Part shown: piece after piece, positions 60,269-64,000 of the stretch
Layout: each line of letters starts with the position of its first letter
Numbering within the stretch: position 1 is the first letter of the stretch
NCBI GenBank assembly: GCA_029168955.1
Contig: JAPDOI010000121.1
Span: forward strand, 186,001-250,000
DNA: 64,000 nt
Reading direction: 5' to 3'
Source: Aplectana chamaeleonis
Taxonomy: Eukaryota; Nematoda; Chromadorea; Rhabditida; Cosmocercidae
Made by a program: the position numbers and the translations under genes
Notes under the pieces: generated by a model
Seen by the model: the letters and a program-made list of their open reading frames with translations, nothing else
What the model was told of the DNA's origin: nothing
Database searches by the model: none

Positions 60269-61669
60269 TAACCGGCGCTCACCCACAGAACGCACAAAGG
60301 ATCCGTCCGTATTCCTGATGCAATCGCTAGCCGGATTGGTCTTCTTTCTGAGACGGTTCAGTGTATCGTACAATGTGCGATAGTTATTTCTTCTAGCCGC
60401 CTCCTCCAGTTGGTCGGCCATCTTGTTCGAGTACCACTCTCTCTCCTCTTTCAACTTACGACGTAGCTCTTGACATAGTTGCCGATAACGTCCGAAGTCA
60501 GTTAGCTTCACCCGTTTCCGCTCATCCACGAGACGGAGAGACTCGTCCGATATCCATGGCTGTGTTCGCCTGCAAATAACAGGGCAGCGAGGCTCTGCAC
60601 ACTGCAGAACGACATCAACTGTTTGCTCCTCATGTTCGTGTACGGACAATGCATCTTCAAGCGCTGCAAAGCGATTTGACAGCGCGATTTGAAACGCTTC
60701 TCTTGTTCCAGGTGTCAGCAAGTGGGACCAGTCCAGTTTCTTTTTAGTAGGCACCACACGCCTAGGTCGCCGTAAACGAAGCTTCATTACAGCGTGCAGG
60801 AGATATTGGTCCGATCCACAGTCAGGTCCTCTCATGGCTCGCACATCTTTGAGTGAAGACCTGAAAAGAGAGTTCAACAGCACGTAATCCAAGGTGGCTA
60901 TATCATGTCCGGTCGAACTCCTTAACTGATGTTTCCGGGGATGTTGAAATAGACTATTTCCAATCGTAAGCCCGTTGAACGCTGCAAACGAAAGCAGACG
61001 TAAACCGTTATCGTTCATTTCACCGACGCTGAACCTTCCCAGCACTCCTTCCCATCTGGTTCTAACAGTTCCGACTCTTGCGTTGAAATCGCCCGCTACA
61101 ATGGTAACTTCGGTTTTCGGGATCGAATCCAGAACGTCTTGGAGTTGTGCGTAGAATGCGTCTCTGTCGATGACAGAACTCGGCTCCGTGGGCGCATAGA
61201 CAGACACAAAATGAGTTTGTATCGTTCCGCTCAAGACTAGGACAGCAATCCTGCCAGAAATCGGCTCAAACGTTATCACGCTTCCAGATGCGTCCCTTCT
61301 TAGCATGAATCTAACGCCTTGATGATGCCGCTCATCACCGGAGTAATACAGCACCATCTTTTCGTCACTTCCTGGAACCTGAATGGTCACCGTTCCACAC
61401 CCGCTCATCCTGAGCTCGGAAAGCGCAGCAATCGATACTTTGGACTTCGACAGCTCCCTGGCAATTACTTCCTTTTGTCCAACGCAATATCCCGTCCGCA
61501 CGTTCCACGCTCCGATCCGCAACTCTTTTTTCGGCGTCACCAGTCGTCTTGCATTTTGGCCAGTAGCATTCTTCTGATCAACACCCTGGTTCCCTAGTGC
61601 TGGCGCATCGGCTGCCCCGGATGCGGTAGCTTCATCGTTATTTCCTAAGAGACTCTCCATGGTTACCAC
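60239..61669 (-). CDS. RTE-type LINE endonuclease region (intact frame)
   Basis: A 476-codon uninterrupted frame. After a low-complexity leader come LRIGAWNVRTGYCVGQKEVI, IAALSELRMSG, FVSVYAPTEPS, IVAGDFNARVGTVRTRW, LDYVLLNSLF and GPDCGSDQYLLHAVMKLRLR: the APE-like endonuclease fold that nicks target DNA. The usual SDH motif reads SDQ, so the catalytic His is replaced. The C-terminal part (REWYSNKMADQLEEAARRNN) is the linker toward the RT, truncated by the Jockey insertion. It is remarkably free of stops compared with its own RT half. Confidence 0.85.
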   Translation of the reverse strand: MVTMESLLGNNDEATASGAADAPALGNQGVDQKNATGQNARRLVTPKKELRIGAWNVRTGYCVGQKEVIARELSKSKVSIAALSELRMSGCGTVTIQVPGSDEKMVLYYSGDERHHQGVRFMLRRDASGSVITFEPISGRIAVLVLSGTIQTHFVSVYAPTEPSSVIDRDAFYAQLQDVLDSIPKTEVTIVAGDFNARVGTVRTRWEGVLGRFSVGEMNDNGLRLLSFAAFNGLTIGNSLFQHPRKHQLRSSTGHDIATLDYVLLNSLFRSSLKDVRAMRGPDCGSDQYLLHAVMKLRLRRPRRVVPTKKKLDWSHLLTPGTREAFQIALSNRFAALEDALSVHEHEEQTVDVVLQCAEPRCPVICRRTQPWISDESLRLVDERKRVKLTDFGRYRQLCQELRRKLKEEREWYSNKMADQLEEAARRNNYRTLYDTLNRLRKKTNPASDCIRNTDGSFVRSVGERRLRSSSSLQPR

Positions 61670-61790
61670 CTAAGTTTTCCAGCCCGTCGGTAGTACGGGG
61701 GGGGGCAAACCTTCTCCTTTCTCATCCGGGCTTGAGACCGGCAATGGCGGAGTTTGGGGCGTCTGGGGGGGGGGGTCTGACCAGTACATA

Positions 61791-62401
61791 ACCAGGAAGT
61801 TGGATAAAAATGAAATTGCCGCACTTGGATCTATTTTATAGTTGCACTATTGCGTTGGTCTCGTTGATGTGAATCAAAAATCACCTCAAAATTTAAATCG
61901 GACCATATTGCTGCGAGTTATGGAAATGTGGCGCTTGTCAGAAAGTAACACCGGTCAAATCGCAGGCGCATGGCAGGTAGAACAAAGCCCATCCCGCAAT
62001 CCGCCTGTCAACGTCGTAGGAGAAACCCGGCATGGAGAAACTGCCTTAGAGCTGCTCGCGAGCCGACCGACGAACTCCGCATGAGCTCGCAATCCGACCG
62101 AAACTCCAATTGCTGTCGTCTTTCCGACCGGAGCTTTAACTTACTCTTTGCTGACCGCCATTCGCCCTCCATGCTCAAGCGACCTGCCCGTAGAGGCCTT
62201 CAGCGCAGTCGGTCCGACCTGTGTTACCATGAGTTTGAGCGCGCAGAAAAATGCTGCGGAGCGCCGTTTTTGCAAACATTCAGTGCGGTACTGTAGCAGG
62301 GATTGGCGAAGTTCCAAATTTCGAATTCACAAACCATATGGGGTATAGAGGAAAGATATTGTTGAACTTCGTGGTGGAGTATTTTTTCTGGAATGATTTA
62401 G
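61791..62401. other. Intron stretch with nothing recognised
   Basis: Words such as TCCGACCGGAGC and CGACCGACGAAC recur loosely. An open + frame at 62251-62532 overlaps the next exon in another frame and is not credible as a gene. Confidence 0.45.
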
Positions 62402-62484
62402 TTGATGCCGCTTGTAAAAACAAGCTTCTGCTACGACATCGCCGCAGGTCTTGCTTACCTACATTCGAAGAACTGCATGCATCG
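62402..62484 (+). CDS. Tyrosine kinase exon: helix E to catalytic loop entry
   Basis: Acceptor ATTTAG. It reads LMPLVKTSFCYDIAAGLAYL, then HSKNCMHR. AAGLAYLHSKNC is helix E and the run into the catalytic loop of tyrosine kinases. It ends after two bases of Arg (CG before GTGAAG) and is completed at 62546, forming the H-R-D triad. The correct frame is not the longest open frame here. Confidence 0.9.
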
Positions 62485-62545
62485 GTGAAGCATACAGATT
62501 ACAACAGCTCCTCTGAAATGGACTGCGAATAGCGGCCTGTTTCAG

Positions 62546-62671
62546 GGATGTAGCTGCTCGCAACTGTCTTGTCACAGAGGACGGTAGAATGGTGAAACTC
62601 TCTGACTTCGGACTGGCAGCACACGGCAGCCGACTCAATCTACCACCAACGGAGAAAGTGCCGATTCGATG
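62546..62671 (+). CDS. Tyrosine kinase exon: catalytic loop and DFG
   Basis: After a 61-bp intron (acceptor TTTCAG) it reads DVAARNCLVTEDGRMVKLSD, then FGLAAHGSRL and EKVPIR. With the preceding exon this gives H-R-D-V-A-A-R-N, the signature of cytoplasmic tyrosine kinases with catalytic Asp and Asn, and the D-F-G magnesium-binding motif. P-I-R-W marks tyrosine rather than Ser/Thr specificity. No tyrosine is present between DFG and PIRW (AAHGSRLNLPPTEKV), so the usual activation-loop autophosphorylation site is missing. The exon ends in the Trp codon (TG before GTAAGG). Confidence 0.95.
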
Positions 62672-63242
62672 GTAAGGTAACGCTAGCGAAATTGGGCTCG
62701 TAGCCCTCAGATCTGTTTCAGAGTGCGATGGCAGTGCGAAGCGATCAGGGTACCTTCTCAGCACCCCTGACTCTAGAGTTAAAATTGGTCCGAGTAAGAC
62801 TGTCCGCCCACGCGGTTGGTGCGTGTGTTCAGCGGCCCCCGCAAAGGTGATTTTCGGAATTGTTAATCGAACAGCAGGAATATTATACGAATAAAGGATA
62901 TTCCAATCAGCTGTCTGCAGCCATGGAAAAGTTTGTCTGAAAAAATGCCTACAAGATGGTCGCTCGGCAAGCACGTCGATCGCTTGAGCGGACAGTCTCT
63001 TTCAGACAGATACTAGCAGCACTCTTTACAATCTTTGAGTCGAGTGCTACCGGTTCCTTTTCGCAAAGCTAAAGATCGCTTACAGCTCAGGTAAACCCTA
63101 TTTCTACGTCAGAAAATTGTCCTAGAAACGAATATTTGTTTCAAATGGTCATTTTGTCCAAGTATCCTTGCCTTTTCATAAGTAACAATCCATTTCAATC
63201 CTTACCCTCACGACCAACATCAATGCCACTTTTGGAATTAAG
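62672..63242 (+). other. Kinase intron with a MITE
   Basis: A 571-bp intron holding the MITE at 62787-63009; nothing else recognised. Confidence 0.8.
62787..63009. mobile_element. MITE with GAGACTG...CGCCCAC inverted ends (copy 2)
   Basis: The left end reads GTAAGACTGTCCGCCCAC and the right end, inverted, CTGTCTGAAAGAGACTGTCC. It has the same length and ends as 33323-33545, with a diverged interior that still shares AAAAAATGCCT/TACATCCGCTTG-like blocks. Confidence 0.7.
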
Positions 63243-63381
63243 GCAAGCTCCAGAAGTACTGTTTCATCACATCTACATGCGCGAAAGCGACGTGTGGTCG
63301 TTTGGAATGCTGATGTCCGAGATCTATAACGATGGAAAGGTTCCCTTCCACGACAAGACCGTGGCCGAGATTCGACTGAAG
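63243..63381 (+). CDS. Tyrosine kinase exon: activation-segment end to helix F/G
   Basis: It completes the Trp and reads QAPEVLFHHIYMRESDVWSF, then GMLMSEIYNDGKVPF and DKTVAEIRLK. This contains the A-P-E motif and the S-D-V-W-S-F-G helix F core. The residue after Trp is Gln where W-(L/M)-A-P-E is usual, and the acceptor (AATTAAG) is weaker than others, so the exact start could be a codon off. Donor GTAAGA, phase 0. The remaining C-lobe with its C-W and R-P motifs is not in the next 600 bp and probably lies past the window. Confidence 0.92.
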
Positions 63382-64000
63382 GTAAGAACTGACGAAAACT
63401 ACGAGGAGCAGAAACACTATCAACACTTCCAGATACACTACCCGACGTTTCGTCCGTTTGTCCCACAACTCGCCAGCCACTTCAGAAGCATTCCCCCGGT
63501 ATCTCCCTCTACATGCTGACGTTCTCAGAGCGAAATTCCGGTCCACACTTGCGGATAACCGCCGTTGCATCTCGCGACACAGGCCCCGGTCAGAGTTGGT
63601 GCTATTTGCATCTGTAACCCATCGACCCCCCCCCCCCAACACCCACCAACACCGACCCGGTCGATACGTATGATTGAAATCATGGGGTGAGGTTGAGAAT
63701 ATCACTAGGTGTATCCTACTAGATATGGCGATGATTACGTGGCCAACAGGATTGCACCTGTTCAGAGAAATAGTAAAGGAGAGTATGGTGAAGTAACGGA
63801 GGTAGCAGTAAGGTTAGCTTTCTAGTGATACGCAATGTTTTATCTTCGACCCGCCCACCCGGTGATTTTCTCACCCGCCGTCATCCACGTATTGCATAGA
63901 TATCGACCGCGTCGGATACATCGAGTGATTTTCTCAACCTCACTCCATCATTTTAAACATACGTATCGACCGGGTGGGTGTTGGGGGGTGTTGGGGGGTG
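63382..64000 (+). other. Last kinase intron in the window
   Basis: Apart from the fold-back element starting near 63623 there is no recognisable exon. Open frames at 63136-63519 on plus only extend the exon above. Confidence 0.7.
63623..64000. mobile_element. Fold-back MITE with C/G-run ends, cut by the window edge
   Basis: The left arm has CCGGTCGATACGTATG followed by GGGGTGAGGTTGAGAA; the right arm has TTCTCAACCTCACTCC and CATACGTATCGACCGG. The outer ends are ACACCCACCAACACC on the left and GGTGTTGGGGGGTG on the right. It is about 378 bp to the window end and has no coding capacity. Confidence 0.8.

Larger units (their letters stand above)
55107..61790 (-). mobile_element. RTE-type LINE, split by a Jockey-type LINE
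   Basis: Minus-strand order: 5' leader with G/C runs (about 61670-61790), endonuclease (61669-60239), then after the inserted + element (about 56837-60268) the reverse transcriptase (56870-55112), then a short TGAG tail near 55107-55122. The endonuclease part breaks near DGSFVRSVGER and coding resumes near RTTSRQRLLRW, as expected for one element split in two. The order and RRWFGHV-like C-terminus fit the RTE clade. Confidence 0.8.
54514..62401 (+). other. 7.9-kb kinase intron holding nested LINEs
   Basis: The phase-0 donor at 54513 and phase-0 acceptor at 62401 join QNQ to LMPL with no residues missing by family spacing. Contents: a hairpin-rich stretch at about 54547-54690 (with palindrome CACGATTATAATCGTG), a truncated TTAA element end at 54870, the RTE LINE with a Jockey-type LINE inside (55107-61790), and about 600 bp (61791-62401) with nothing recognised. 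Confidence 0.8.

Noticed and set aside
62251..62532. 93-residue open frame across the kinase exon
   Set aside because: The conserved kinase sequence is in a different frame with proper splice sites.

Overview
The window looks like nuclear DNA of a nematode, most likely a strongylid (hookworm-type) worm. Coding sequence is split into small exons with GT-AG introns, two of them only 55 and 61 bp. The mobile elements (a cecropia-like mariner with ends resembling human Hsmar1, RTE, CR1 and Jockey-type LINEs, hAT and TTAA-target MITEs) fit that group. The species assignment is inference.

Region 1 (1 to about 32056) is one edge of a very large satellite array with a 42-bp unit, roughly 760 copies in one orientation. 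The consensus has no TA, TGA or TCA, so all six frames stay open, and because 42 is a multiple of 3 the translations repeat every 14 residues. None of the long reading frames here should be taken as a gene. The array is fairly uniform up to about 20.3 kb, then becomes divergent and shows multi-kb segmental duplications before it decays at 32.0 kb.

Region 2 (32.06-64 kb) holds one recognisable host gene on the + strand. It is an SH2-tyrosine kinase of the Fer/Fps-like cytoplasmic type, found as eight exons between 35620 and 63381: two for SH2, then the glycine-rich loop, the C-helix, the hinge, the segment before the catalytic loop, the catalytic loop with DFG, and the activation-segment end to F-helix. 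The last part of the SH2 domain and the end of the C-lobe were not found; the C-lobe end probably lies beyond the window. About 0.9 kb of coding sequence is spread over 28 kb because the introns are packed with mobile elements.

The intron insertions are strongly nested and can be ordered. Intron 1 holds an inverted-duplicate mariner, split by a CTAG-flanked element that itself holds a TTAA element and a triplicated 90-bp repeat. The next big intron holds a hAT element (8-bp duplication), then a CR1-type LINE on the minus strand whose reading frame is interrupted exactly at a TTAA by a 4.6-kb cluster of TTAA elements, then two more hAT-like elements. The 7.9-kb intron before the catalytic loop holds an RTE LINE (minus) with a Jockey-type LINE (plus) inserted in it. 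Several small fold-back MITEs fill other gaps.

A short 21-bp satellite near 46.4-46.8 kb, inside the TTAA cluster, resembles half of the 42-bp unit. This suggests that the large satellite grew from a 21-bp repeat also carried in dispersed mobile DNA. I found no tRNA or rRNA gene, CRISPR array or bacterial-type operon.
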